A DNA stretch of 17,235 bases from positions 1 to 17,235 of the forward strand of contig CALKAJ010000326.1 in NCBI GenBank assembly GCA_937983305.1, given 5' to 3'. The notes under the pieces were generated by a model, which saw only the letters and a program-made list of their open reading frames with translations, had not been told where the DNA came from and did no database searches. The DNA is from an uncultured Ignavibacteriota bacterium (lineage in GTDB: Bacteria; Bacteroidota; Ignavibacteria; Tepidaquicellales; Tepidaquicellaceae). The translations under genes and the position numbers were made by a program. How positions within the stretch are numbered: position 1 is the first letter of the stretch; each line of letters starts with the position of its first letter. This document shows, piece after piece, positions 1 through 7,658 of the stretch.

Positions 1-588
1 CCTAAAAAGTTTTTTCCTGTAATTTTGTTCCTGTTTGGTTTCGCATTTAGTTTCGTTCTGCTTCTCTCCGCCTCTGCAGAATCTCAAACGCTGAAAAGCA
101 TTTCGGGAAAGGATACGCTGAATCCCTCAGATAGAATTCCGGAATACTCTTACTCTGTTGATTTAAAACCCGAATTATGTTTTTTAGGCGATGAATATTT
201 CGTAGGACTTTGTGCAGAGATTGATTCAAGGCAAAGCAGGTATATTTCGATAGTTTTTTCCTTAAGTGCAGATTTTGCAATCAAAAAAAAAGATAATACA
301 AAAAACAATGCAACTGAAAAAGTAACAAGTAGAGTTAGTTTTATGTCGTTAGGGCCAAAATTTCATTTCAACGATGATAAGGTTAACGGCTTTGCTTCAA
401 TCTATGTTGGTTATTTGAAATCCGACTCTGAATCGCTGCTTTTTATTTCTCCTTCAATCGGATTGGAATACTACTTTGAAGAAAAACTTAAGTTTGAAAT
501 CGAGTTTAAAGTCAGAGCCTCTCCCGATTTGCTATCAAGTAGCGCCATATCCACTGCCCTCAATGCCGGCATCGGATTTTTATTTTGA
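1..588 (+). CDS. Secreted beta-barrel-like outer membrane protein, 5' end cut by window
   Basis: The reading frame is open to the first base of the window. A TTG at 25 could start translation, but the codons before it read PKKFFPVIL and join smoothly to the hydrophobic run FLFGFAFSFVLLLSASAES. This is the charged n-region and core of one signal peptide, so the true start probably lies left of the window. The mature part has alternating polar and hydrophobic stretches (for example RYISIVFSLSADFAI, GFASIYVGYL, SIGLEYYF) and ends in GIGFLF with a terminal Phe, as in outer membrane beta-barrels recognised by the BAM complex. Together with its neighbour it looks like part of a small tandem group of porin-like proteins. 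No specific family or substrate can be named. The fold class is inference; export is well supported. Confidence 0.6.
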   Translation, partial: PKKFFPVILFLFGFAFSFVLLLSASAESQTLKSISGKDTLNPSDRIPEYSYSVDLKPELCFLGDEYFVGLCAEIDSRQSRYISIVFSLSADFAIKKKDNTKNNATEKVTSRVSFMSLGPKFHFNDDKVNGFASIYVGYLKSDSESLLFISPSIGLEYYFEEKLKFEIEFKVRASPDLLSSSAISTALNAGIGFLF

Positions 589-699
589 TATTTTTTAAAA
601 ATTAAAACTATAATTAAAATGAAAAAAATTAATTTCGTATTTGGATTATCAAATACGCATACCTTAAACCTAACTTTTCAAAACCAAAACAAAAAAAAT

Positions 700-788
700 A
701 TGTTTTCGAAAATCTCAAAAAAAATCTTGCTAACCTTCCTAATTTCGTAATTGCATTACTGCTCACAGCTCCTGCAAATTCTCAGGTA
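700..788 (+). other. Signal peptide of the next gene, split between two reading frames
   Basis: From the ATG at 700 one frame reads MFSKISKKILLTFLIS and stops at TAA 748-750. The next frame, starting with GTA at 747, reads VIALLLTAPANSQ and runs on into the mature barrel protein. Joined, the two halves form a typical Sec signal peptide: basic n-region, long hydrophobic core, and a cleavage site before or after Gln. That frame has no ATG, GTG or TTG between its last stop (630-632) and the ATG at 873, so the signal peptide cannot be reached without a frame change. An A8 tract at 717-724 contains A AAA AAA at 717-723, in phase for a -1 shift into the right frame. A second ATG at 619 lies in the same frame as 700. 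Confidence 0.6.
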
Positions 789-872
789 GCCGAAGAAAAA
801 GATTTTTCGGTTGCTTTTGATTTTGGTGGAAATATTTTCTTTAACGAAGAGGGATATTCAAAGTACGACGAT

Positions 873-1289
873 ATGACTTTCAACGCTATGAGCATTAACC
901 TTATGTATAATTTCGGAAACAATGAAATTGGTATCTTTGTTGGAAGAAGTGATGCAGTAGAGAAAAAAAACACTGTGTCATTATTATATCCCCTCTTTCC
1001 TGCTGATACCTCGGTATATTATTTCCCTTCAAAAACCCTTGAGCCGAAGACTTATTACCGGTTCGGCATTTCTTACAAATATAATTTCAATGATATTTTC
1101 AACGTAGGTCTTAAATATTCGGGTGGGACTTATTTTGAATTTTCTATTGGAAAAAACTTCAAAGTTAATAAAGATATTTTTGTCTATGGTAATCTAAACT
1201 TTTCCACCGTGGACGGCGGATTATTTATTTTTGAAGGGTCAAATAATAAGCAACTCGGCTTCAATGCCGGAGTCGGCTTCAGTCTTTGA
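873..1289 (+). CDS. Beta-barrel-like outer membrane protein, apparent start frameshifted
   Basis: The first in-frame ATG is at 873, but coding potential clearly extends back to about 747: the frame continues upstream as VIALLLTAPANSQVAEEKDFSV with no stop. The protein made from 873 alone would lack its signal peptide and first strand, so 873 is probably not the biological start (see the split signal peptide at 700-788). The body shows amphipathic strands (MSINLMYNF, EIGIFVGR, YRFGISYKYNF, FNVGLKYSG, IFVYGNLNF) and ends QLGFNAGVGFSL. This resembles the end of the preceding gene (ALNAGIGFLF), suggesting tandem paralogues. It is either a recent pseudogene, a phase-variable gene, a recoded gene, or a sequence with one base missing. 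No substrate can be assigned. Confidence 0.6.
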   Translation: MTFNAMSINLMYNFGNNEIGIFVGRSDAVEKKNTVSLLYPLFPADTSVYYFPSKTLEPKTYYRFGISYKYNFNDIFNVGLKYSGGTYFEFSIGKNFKVNKDIFVYGNLNFSTVDGGLFIFEGSNNKQLGFNAGVGFSL

Positions 1290-1307
1290 GAATAGTTTGA
1301 GTTTTTT

Positions 1308-1339
1308 AAAGCCGCCTTTAAAGTGAGACGGCTTTTTTT
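1308..1339 (+). terminator. Intrinsic terminator after the barrel genes
   Basis: AAAGCCG at 1308-1314 pairs with CGGCTTT at 1329-1335, a 7-bp stem with a 14-base loop, and a run of T follows to 1339. It lies 19 bases after the stop of the second barrel gene on the same strand. The loop is long, so strength is uncertain. Confidence 0.65.
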
Positions 1340-1374
1340 ATTTCTCCACGCGTAAATAGTAATTTTCCGCGCTT

Positions 1375-1401
1375 ATCCGTATAATCCGTGTCATCTGTGT
1401 T
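1375..1401. repeat. Three-unit 9-bp tandem repeat (ATCCGTGTC type)
   Basis: The units are ATCCGTATA, ATCCGTGTC and ATCTGTGTT, directly adjacent with no indels. On the minus strand they read AACACAGAT GACACGGAT TATACGGAT, which as codons spells T-D-D-T-D-Y-T-D. I recall similar ACACGGAT-type strings as common intergenic repeats in environmental bacterial genomes; that is memory, not a search. Confidence 0.7.
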
Positions 1402-1547
1402 CCTTTTTTCAATCCTGCCCGAATCACTCCCCGCGGTTTTTGAGGATTTTTTTATGTGGAAATTTGAATTTATTATAGTTAAAATTGCTTTCGCAGAAAT
1501 GTTGCCCGAAAAGGCATCCCTTGAGATAATTATTTCTACAAACATAT

Positions 1548-1562
1548 AACTCCTACGGAGTT
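1548..1562. repeat. Short perfect hairpin AACTCC-TAC-GGAGTT
   Basis: A 6-bp perfect inverted repeat with a 3-base loop, preceded by TTTCTACAAACAT and followed by TTAAATAAA. There is no T-run, so it is not a standard terminator. It resembles a class of interspersed hairpins with a constant flank and a variable stem, but copies elsewhere cannot be checked here. Confidence 0.5.
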
Positions 1563-1633
1563 TAAATAAAAATGAAACATAAAACTTTTTACAGTCCGCA
1601 ATTTACAAAAATCCCAACACTTAATAATTTTAT

Positions 1634-4600
1634 ATGAAACTACCTAAACTAATTTTTTCTTTATTATTTTTAGTCATTTTTGCCGTTTCTGCTTTTTCGC
1701 AGGACGCAATGACTACGCGGGTATTGCAATCTGATAACAGCATTATTCGCATCGAGTATGTCTTTAACGGATATACGACCGAAGATGTAAAAATAAACGG
1801 CGATTCCTATCTCTGGCTCAAAGCCAACGGCTTCGCTTCCACTATGGTTCCCGGCGAACCTGAAATTCCGATTTTCCGCGCCAGCGTTGTTATTCCCGAC
1901 CTTGCCGCAATGAACTTCAGAATTATTTCCGAAGAATCCGAAATTATTCAGACCGGAAAAATTATGCCCTCAAAAGGACATATGACCAGAAATATTGACC
2001 CGAACTCTGTTCCTTATACTTTCGGGAAAATTTATTCCACAGATGGTTTCTATCCTGCGAATCTTATTAAGCTCGATGAGCCATATATCGTTAGAGATTT
2101 AAGAGGTATGACCGTTCAGGTAAACCCGATTCAGTATAATCCCGTTAAGAACCAGTTAAAAATCTATCGCAGAGTGGTTATTGAGCTTTATCCGCAATCG
2201 GGAAAAGCTCCGGTAAATCCATTCTATAGAAGTACTCCTTTGACTAAGGTAACAAATGAATTTGCTCCGATTTACAGAGGGCTCTTCTTAAATTATGGAA
2301 TCGGATTAACAAGATTTGATTCCATTCCCGAACCCGGAAAAATGCTTGTGATTTGCCCAACCGCTTATATGACCGGTATTCAGCCTTTCGTTCAATGGAA
2401 ACAGCAGAGAGGCCTCAATGTTACCGTTGCCGAATATCCGACTGTAACAGGCTCTGATACAACAGGAATAAAAAATTATATTCAAACTATGTATAATTCT
2501 CCGGGAAAAGTTACATACATTGTACTTGTCGGAGAATCAACTGATATTCCAACGATGAAAGGCAGATATGAAGGAGCACCATCAGACCCCTGCTATGTAA
2601 AACTCGCAGGAACCGATGCCTATCCCGATGCATTTATTTCAAGAATATCGGTACAGAATGCAACAAGTTTAAATTACGTTATCACTAAGTTTATAAAATT
2701 CGAAAGAGATATTCAATTTGGTGCCGCCTGGTATAATAAGGGTACAGGCATCGGCGGTCCCGATGTCGGAGGCTCTCCGCCTTATGCAGATTCAATCAGA
2801 ATGAACTGGGTAAGAGATACACTCTTGCTCGGCGGATTCACCTGGGTTGATAAAATTAATCACCCGGCACAAATTGCTCAAAGTTTAATCAACGTAATAA
2901 ATGACGGAAGATTTATTTTAAACTATGTAGGTCACGGCTCCGGTACTTCGTGGAGTAACACAGGCTTTAACGTTTCCAATGCCTATCAGCTCGCAAACGG
3001 CTGGAAAAATCCTTACCTCGTTGACGTTGCCTGTCTTAACGGTAACTTCACTCTTAATGAATGTCTCGCAGAGGCATTGCTAAGAGCAGGCGATACTGCA
3101 AATCCCAAAGGTGTTGTTTCTGCCTTTGCTTCCACCACAAATGCAAGCTGGGTTCCCCCGTGCGATATGCAATTATATGCTAATCACCTTTTGTCCCGCC
3201 AGTTCAGAAAAACATCAGGTGCTATTTCATCCTTCGGAGTTATGTATGCAATGGATAAATGGGGCGGCAGCAGCGGTGAAGGCTTACGTTTAATGGAACA
3301 ATATCATATTTTAGGTGACTGCTCAATTCTTCTTACAAGAGGAGTTCCGCTCGGACCTTCCATTTCTCACAGCCAGCTTCCAAATACAGAAAACGTATCA
3401 GGTCCTTATGTTATCAATGCGGTTATCACTCCCGCAAACGCTCCTTTGAAACCCAATACCACAAAGCTTTTATGGTCAAGAAATAATACCACTATTACTG
3501 ACAGCTTATTGATGACCAATTCCTCAGGAAATAACTGGACTGCAAATATTCCCGGAAACGGAACAAATGCAATTTACAGATATTATATTAAAACTCTTGA
3601 TACAATGAACCGCTCTGCAGTTCTCCCGGGCGGCGCTCCTGCAAATTTATTCTCATTTGCCGCTTCGACCGATACTGCAAAACCTGTAATAGTTCACACT
3701 GCAATCCCCAATACACCAAAATCACTATGGCCTATCAGCGTAACTGCATCAGTTACTGATAATATCGGCATTGATTCAGTTTGGGTAAGATGGTATAAAA
3801 ATACTCCTTCAAACGGATACAAGCAGTTCAAACTTTTAAATACAAGCGGAAGTAATTTTGCCGCCGCATTCAACTCCTTGCAATCCGAAGTTAACTTCAA
3901 CGATTCAATTTTCTACAGAATCATTGCTCAGGATGCCGGCTCATTACATAAGAAAGATTCAACCGCACTAAATAAATTCAAATTGATTCCGCAGGTTACC
4001 GCCACTATTGGTACGGGAACCACTGCTTGCGGCTGGCCCTTCTACACGTTCTATATGGATTCCAGAACCGATATGCTTTATCTTGCTTCCGAAATCACAG
4101 GTTCAGGCGGAGCTTCGGGAAGTATTACTAAAGTCGGATTTAATGTTACTACTGCCGCATCGCAGGTTATGAACGGATTTAAAATTATGATGCAGCAGAC
4201 AACAAGCACAACAATTTCAGGATTTACTTCAAGCGGATGGACTACAGTCTATGACGGCACTTACTCAGTTCCCGGAACCGGCTGGCAGGAAGTAACGCTT
4301 CAAACGCCTTTTGTCTGGAACGGAACAAGCAATGTACTTGTAGAAATCTGTTTCAATAACAGCAGTTATACTTCAAATACAACTGTTAACGGAACTCCGA
4401 TGACAAATATGAATAAACATAACCATTCAGACCTTTCATCAGGAGACGGCTGTACGGGAATTACAACAGTAGGCAGTACATATACTGCAAGACCGAATAT
4501 TTCGTTTACAATCAATCTGCTCTCGACTGGCGTAACGAATCTTTCCTCTGAAATTCCTGAAACATTTTCGCTTTCACAAAACTATCCAAACCCGTTCAAT

Positions 4601-4822
4601 CCTTCAACAAAAATTAAGTTCGGAATTCCGAAACAAGGCTTCGTCAGCATAAAGATTTATGACGTACTCGGAAGAGTTGTAAAAAATCTTTTAAGCGAAG
4701 TTAAGAATCCCGGATATTATTCAGTTGATTTCAATGCATCGGAACTTTCCAGCGGTGTATATTTCTACAGAATGGAAACAAACGGATTTATGGACGTAAA
4801 GCGTATGGTACTTGTGAAGTAG
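1634..4822 (+). CDS. Gingipain-like C25 cysteine protease with T9SS sorting tail
   Basis: A large secreted protease of 1062 residues. The signal peptide MKLPKLIFSLLFLVIFAVSA ends near FSQ (about residue 22). A propeptide-like region follows to about 235. The caspase-like C25 domain spans about 237-565 and contains both catalytic residues: His434 in NYVGHGSGTSW and Cys467 in VDVACLNGNF. Their 33-residue spacing matches the His211/Cys244 pair of RgpB. After it come an Ig-like segment (about 570-660), a second beta-sandwich segment (about 680-785) and a further domain (about 790-965, starting ATIGTGTTACGWPFY). The C-terminal sorting domain starts at Leu980 (LSQNYPNPFNPSTKI) and ends VKRMVLVK. 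By analogy it crosses the outer membrane through the type IX system, is processed at the tail and is anchored or released. It stands alone on the + strand, with a tandem repeat and terminator right after its stop. Substrate specificity (Arg, Lys or other) cannot be read from the sequence. Confidence 0.93.
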   Translation: MKLPKLIFSLLFLVIFAVSAFSQDAMTTRVLQSDNSIIRIEYVFNGYTTEDVKINGDSYLWLKANGFASTMVPGEPEIPIFRASVVIPDLAAMNFRIISEESEIIQTGKIMPSKGHMTRNIDPNSVPYTFGKIYSTDGFYPANLIKLDEPYIVRDLRGMTVQVNPIQYNPVKNQLKIYRRVVIELYPQSGKAPVNPFYRSTPLTKVTNEFAPIYRGLFLNYGIGLTRFDSIPEPGKMLVICPTAYMTGIQPFVQWKQQRGLNVTVAEYPTVTGSDTTGIKNYIQTMYNSPGKVTYIVLVGESTDIPTMKGRYEGAPSDPCYVKLAGTDAYPDAFISRISVQNATSLNYVITKFIKFERDIQFGAAWYNKGTGIGGPDVGGSPPYADSIRMNWVRDTLLLGGFTWVDKINHPAQIAQSLINVINDGRFILNYVGHGSGTSWSNTGFNVSNAYQLANGWKNPYLVDVACLNGNFTLNECLAEALLRAGDTANPKGVVSAFASTTNASWVPPCDMQLYANHLLSRQFRKTSGAISSFGVMYAMDKWGGSSGEGLRLMEQYHILGDCSILLTRGVPLGPSISHSQLPNTENVSGPYVINAVITPANAPLKPNTTKLLWSRNNTTITDSLLMTNSSGNNWTANIPGNGTNAIYRYYIKTLDTMNRSAVLPGGAPANLFSFAASTDTAKPVIVHTAIPNTPKSLWPISVTASVTDNIGIDSVWVRWYKNTPSNGYKQFKLLNTSGSNFAAAFNSLQSEVNFNDSIFYRIIAQDAGSLHKKDSTALNKFKLIPQVTATIGTGTTACGWPFYTFYMDSRTDMLYLASEITGSGGASGSITKVGFNVTTAASQVMNGFKIMMQQTTSTTISGFTSSGWTTVYDGTYSVPGTGWQEVTLQTPFVWNGTSNVLVEICFNNSSYTSNTTVNGTPMTNMNKHNHSDLSSGDGCTGITTVGSTYTARPNISFTINLLSTGVTNLSSEIPETFSLSQNYPNPFNPSTKIKFGIPKQGFVSIKIYDVLGRVVKNLLSEVKNPGYYSVDFNASELSSGVYFYRMETNGFMDVKRMVLVK

Positions 4823-4823
4823 A

Positions 4824-4895
4824 AAGTTCATCAAGTTCGTAAAGTTTATAAAGTTTATAAAGTTTATCAAGTTTATAAAGTTTGTAAAGTTTATA
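4824..4895. repeat. Eight-unit 9-bp tandem array (AAGTTTATA)
   Basis: The array begins two bases after the protease stop codon and runs eight uninterrupted units: AAGTTCATC, AAGTTCGTA, AAGTTTATA (x2), AAGTTTATC, AAGTTTATA, AAGTTTGTA, AAGTTTATA, then a partial AAG. Units differ only at positions 6 (T/C), 7 (A/G) and 9 (A/C). A shorter array of the same unit lies at 15505-15540. The minus-strand open frame across it is an artefact of the repeat. Confidence 0.9.
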
Positions 4896-4906
4896 AAGAT
4901 GAAAGT

Positions 4907-4940
4907 AAAAAAAAAGCCGGACAAGTTCCGGCTTTTTTTA
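4907..4940. terminator. Bidirectional terminator between convergent genes
   Basis: AAAAAAAGCCGGA at 4909-4921, loop CAAGT, then TCCGGCTTTTTTT at 4927-4939: a 13-bp perfect stem with A-run and T-run on opposite sides. It can therefore stop transcripts from both the protease (+) and the 504-residue gene (-), whose TAA stop (4938-4940) lies in the tract. Confidence 0.92.
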
Positions 4941-6452
4941 TTTCCTTTTCAAAGTGTTTTTTTGTTTTATGATTGTTTCGATTTTTTCTTTAAGCCAGGG
5001 TTTATTGTTTATTTTCTTTGTTTGAACTATAAAATGTCTTATCTCAATATAGCTCTGTACTTTGCTCCCTTTCAGCATACAATGTGAAATCCTGTCAGTT
5101 GCCTTAATAAAATTTATGTACGATTCTAAAAGGGAAGCATTCGCAACTTTATTTCTTTTCAGAAATTTTTTATAATTTTTAATAGATTCTATAATATCAC
5201 CGAAAAGTCCTTGCTCAAAAAGTATTTTAATTTTAAGATTGTAAACATCGAACTTATACATAAACCTGTCAATTACAATCCTTTCAAGATTTGACAAAGC
5301 TTTTGAAAATTCATTCTGCGAGTAATATAGATGAGCGTAGCTGAAATATTTAATATTTTCTCTTTCCTCAGGCATCACTTTAAAACTGTATTTTGAAATA
5401 AAATATTCCACCCATTTAAATTTCTTAAATCTGAGTGCTTCGAATAATATATTTCTATACAGTGTGACCGGTAAATGATTAATTTTATCAACCTTGTAAT
5501 ACTCGTTCTCAAGAATAATCTCGTTGATATTTAAAATTTCCAGTGCAAAATCCGAATCACTTTCGGTCTGAGAAATATTATCCTTTATATAACATAACCC
5601 TATTAAAGAAGTGAAATGATATGACCGCTCCGTGTTGTTCATCTTATCGAGATTTGAAACGACTGAATTTTTATATGTAAAGTAAATTGAATTATCATTA
5701 AGCTCGGAATAAGCCATTAATTGCTTTAAATAAACATCAAGCATAAAGTAATACGGCTTATCTTCGCTGACTGCGGAAATTAATTTATTGAAATCAATGC
5801 TCTCAAATATTTTTCCCAGAAAATCTCCGCTGAAGTCAATTTCATAATTTACGGAATAAACTACGAGTTTTATATATTCGCTTATTATTTCGGTAAGAAA
5901 AAAAACCGTCAGGAAATAGGCACTGTCCGAAAGTTCTTGCGCTTGCTTTATAACGGCATTTCTGTTGTTGAGAATTTTTTGATAAATAATATTATAATTC
6001 AGTTTATTAACATTTAAAATAAACCTGTCATAAAAAAAAGCAGACTCTACCTGACGGCTGTCCTTCAGAATCTTTTCAAATTTTCCGATATTCAAATCAA
6101 ATACATCTTTTAAGTTACGCCTGTTGAACTCCTCAAACATATAATTTGTCCATTCTCTTTCTTTTTTCTCTATACTGCGGTAAGTTATGAATCGTTCTGC
6201 GAGTTTATCAAGTATTGAAATAAGAACTCTGTATGTATTATAATTGAATTTTGTATTAAATGCTTTTGCATATACTAATTCTTTGGTAAAAACCTTTGCG
6301 GAAAATGCGGGATAAAATTTAATAATTTCTTTGTATAAAAAAACTACAGCTTCCCTGTTATTAAAATATTTCGATTCGATAAACAAAGGAAATTTCTTTA
6401 ACTCCTCACGCGTAAAACTTTTAAATATACTTATGCATTTGTTTGAAATCAT
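4938..6452 (-). CDS. Unknown 504-residue alpha-helical repeat protein
   Basis: I do not recognise a named family. The protein is predicted cytoplasmic: no signal peptide and no clear membrane segment. It is rich in Lys, Phe, Tyr and Ile and looks all-helical. The N-terminus (about 10-50) reads SFTREELKKFPLFIESKYFN, then a Phe/Tyr-rich helix; this resembles the opening of large hypothetical proteins seen in Bacteroidota, in which a short Leu/Phe helix precedes a FxxSxxFN motif. Residues about 368-450 (YAHLYYSQNEFSKALSNLER onward) have TPR-like spacing, so a protein-protein scaffold is a reasonable guess. The C-terminus is strongly basic. The ATG at 6452 is preceded by a 171-base A+T-rich gap shared with the divergent gene at 6624. 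Codon use looks more A+T-rich than in the neighbouring enzymes. Confidence 0.8.
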   Translation of the reverse strand: MISNKCISIFKSFTREELKKFPLFIESKYFNNREAVVFLYKEIIKFYPAFSAKVFTKELVYAKAFNTKFNYNTYRVLISILDKLAERFITYRSIEKKEREWTNYMFEEFNRRNLKDVFDLNIGKFEKILKDSRQVESAFFYDRFILNVNKLNYNIIYQKILNNRNAVIKQAQELSDSAYFLTVFFLTEIISEYIKLVVYSVNYEIDFSGDFLGKIFESIDFNKLISAVSEDKPYYFMLDVYLKQLMAYSELNDNSIYFTYKNSVVSNLDKMNNTERSYHFTSLIGLCYIKDNISQTESDSDFALEILNINEIILENEYYKVDKINHLPVTLYRNILFEALRFKKFKWVEYFISKYSFKVMPEERENIKYFSYAHLYYSQNEFSKALSNLERIVIDRFMYKFDVYNLKIKILFEQGLFGDIIESIKNYKKFLKRNKVANASLLESYINFIKATDRISHCMLKGSKVQSYIEIRHFIVQTKKINNKPWLKEKIETIIKQKNTLKRK

Positions 6453-6623
6453 TTATGGAAGTGTATATAATTATTTGTTATCATAAATATATCTTAAAAA
6501 AGTATAATACAAAATGTCAATTTTTTTATTGTAAATATTATCTAAAATAAAATTATTTTTTAAACTTTAACAACGGGTTAAAATTTTTTATATTACGACA
6601 TTCAAAAAATTAATTATCAAAAA
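6453..6623. promoter_or_regulatory. Divergent promoter region with TTTAAC-N5-GTTAAA palindrome
   Basis: This 171-base, very A+T-rich gap separates two divergent genes and must carry both promoters. The only ordered element I see is the inverted repeat at 6566-6582 (TTTAAC, AACGG, GTTAAA), about 40 bases before the start at 6624, where an operator could sit. In DNA this A+T-rich a 6-bp palindrome is not rare, so the operator reading is weak. No Bacteroidota-type -7/-33 pair stands out. Confidence 0.35.
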
Positions 6624-7646
6624 ATGTCCACAAAACAAGATTTTCTCAAAGACACAATTAAACATTTCGATATAAAACAACATAATGTTGTTCCCATTGT
6701 TGATTCTTTCAGGGATATGGCTTTTCAGGCTCGTAACCTTCACAGAGCGGCTTCGATTTATGACAGAATGCTCTCCGATGAAAAATGCTCAGTCATCCTT
6801 TGCCTTGCGGGTTCTCTTTTTTCCGCAGGTCTGAAACAGATTGTTGTTGATATGATTAGAAATAAAATGGTTGATGTTATAGTTTCTACGGGTGCTATTA
6901 TGATTGACCAGGATTTCTTTGAAGGTCTCGGTTTTAAACACTATATTGGTACTCCGTTTGTTGACGACAGCGAACTGAGAGAACTCCATATTGACAGGAT
7001 TTATGATACATACATAGATGAAGATGAACTGAGGGAATGTGATATGACTGTTGCAAAAATCTGCGATACGCTTGAAAAACGTCCATATACTTCAAGAGAG
7101 TTTATTTATGAAATGGGAAAATATCTCTCCAAAAACGGTAAGATAAAAGACTCTGTTCTTCTTTCCGCTTATGAAAATAATGTCCCGATTTTTGTTCCGG
7201 CTTTCTCGGATTGCTCAGCTGGTTTTGGGCTTGTTCATCATCAGTGGAATAATAAAAATAAGCATGTAACGCTTGATTCCGCAGGAGATTTCCTTGAGCT
7301 TACACAGATTAAACTTGAAGCTTTTGAAACAGGTCTTTTAATGATTGGCGGCGGTGTTCCCAAAAACTTTACTCAGGATGTGGTAGTTGCGGCTGAAGTT
7401 CTTGGCGAAGAAGTTCCTATGCATAAATATGCAATCCAGCTCACTGTTGCAGATGAGAGAGACGGTGCACTTTCCGGCTCTACTTTAAAAGAAGCAAGTT
7501 CCTGGGGTAAAGTTGATACAGTATTTGAGCAAATGGTTTACGGCGAAGCTACTGTTACTTTACCGCTTGTCGCAGGTTATGCCTATCACAAAGGAAACTG
7601 GAAAAACAGACAGAAAAGAGAATTTCAAAAACTCTTCCTTAAATAA
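6624..7646 (+). CDS. Deoxyhypusine synthase-family protein
   Basis: The 340-residue protein matches the deoxyhypusine synthase fold along its length. It has the NAD-site stretch VIVSTGAIMIDQD (86-97), GGGVPKNF (242-249) and the catalytic-lysine motif SSWGK with Lys296, equivalent to human DHS Lys329. In eukaryotes and archaea the enzyme moves the aminobutyl group of spermidine onto a lysine of eIF5A. Bacteria lack eIF5A, and bacterial members are thought to act in polyamine metabolism, for example as homospermidine synthase. The His that follows the GGGV-K motif in eukaryotic and archaeal enzymes (GGGV-KHH) is Asn248 here, which also argues against a classical protein-modifying role. The ATG at 6624 gives the expected N-terminus. 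mntP follows 12 bases downstream, so the two are probably co-transcribed. Confidence 0.88.
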   Translation: MSTKQDFLKDTIKHFDIKQHNVVPIVDSFRDMAFQARNLHRAASIYDRMLSDEKCSVILCLAGSLFSAGLKQIVVDMIRNKMVDVIVSTGAIMIDQDFFEGLGFKHYIGTPFVDDSELRELHIDRIYDTYIDEDELRECDMTVAKICDTLEKRPYTSREFIYEMGKYLSKNGKIKDSVLLSAYENNVPIFVPAFSDCSAGFGLVHHQWNNKNKHVTLDSAGDFLELTQIKLEAFETGLLMIGGGVPKNFTQDVVVAAEVLGEEVPMHKYAIQLTVADERDGALSGSTLKEASSWGKVDTVFEQMVYGEATVTLPLVAGYAYHKGNWKNRQKREFQKLFLK

Positions 7647-7658
7647 TTTTTCGGTTAA

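Larger units (their letters stand above)
1340..1633. other. Gene-free patch with repeat debris
   Basis: No credible coding region is visible here. An open frame on the minus strand (1318-1545) exists only because of repeated GAT/ACG triplets and has no protein-like composition. The patch holds a three-unit 9-bp repeat (1375-1401) and a short hairpin (1548-1562) preceded by TTTCTACAAACAT. The last 70 bases before the protease gene at 1634 are A+T-rich and probably contain its promoter, but I cannot pick out convincing promoter boxes. Confidence 0.5.

Noticed and set aside
1318..1545. Minus-strand open frame of 75 codons containing N-T-D-D-T-D-Y-T-D
   Set aside because: It is a by-product of the 9-bp tandem repeat and overlaps the terminator; no protein-like pattern is present.
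4824..4895. Possible CRISPR-like array
   Set aside because: Units are 9 bp, directly adjacent, with no spacers and no cas genes nearby.
4721..4924. Minus-strand open frame rich in N-F-I triplets
   Set aside because: It is the reverse reading of the AAGTTTATA array plus the 3' end of the protease gene.
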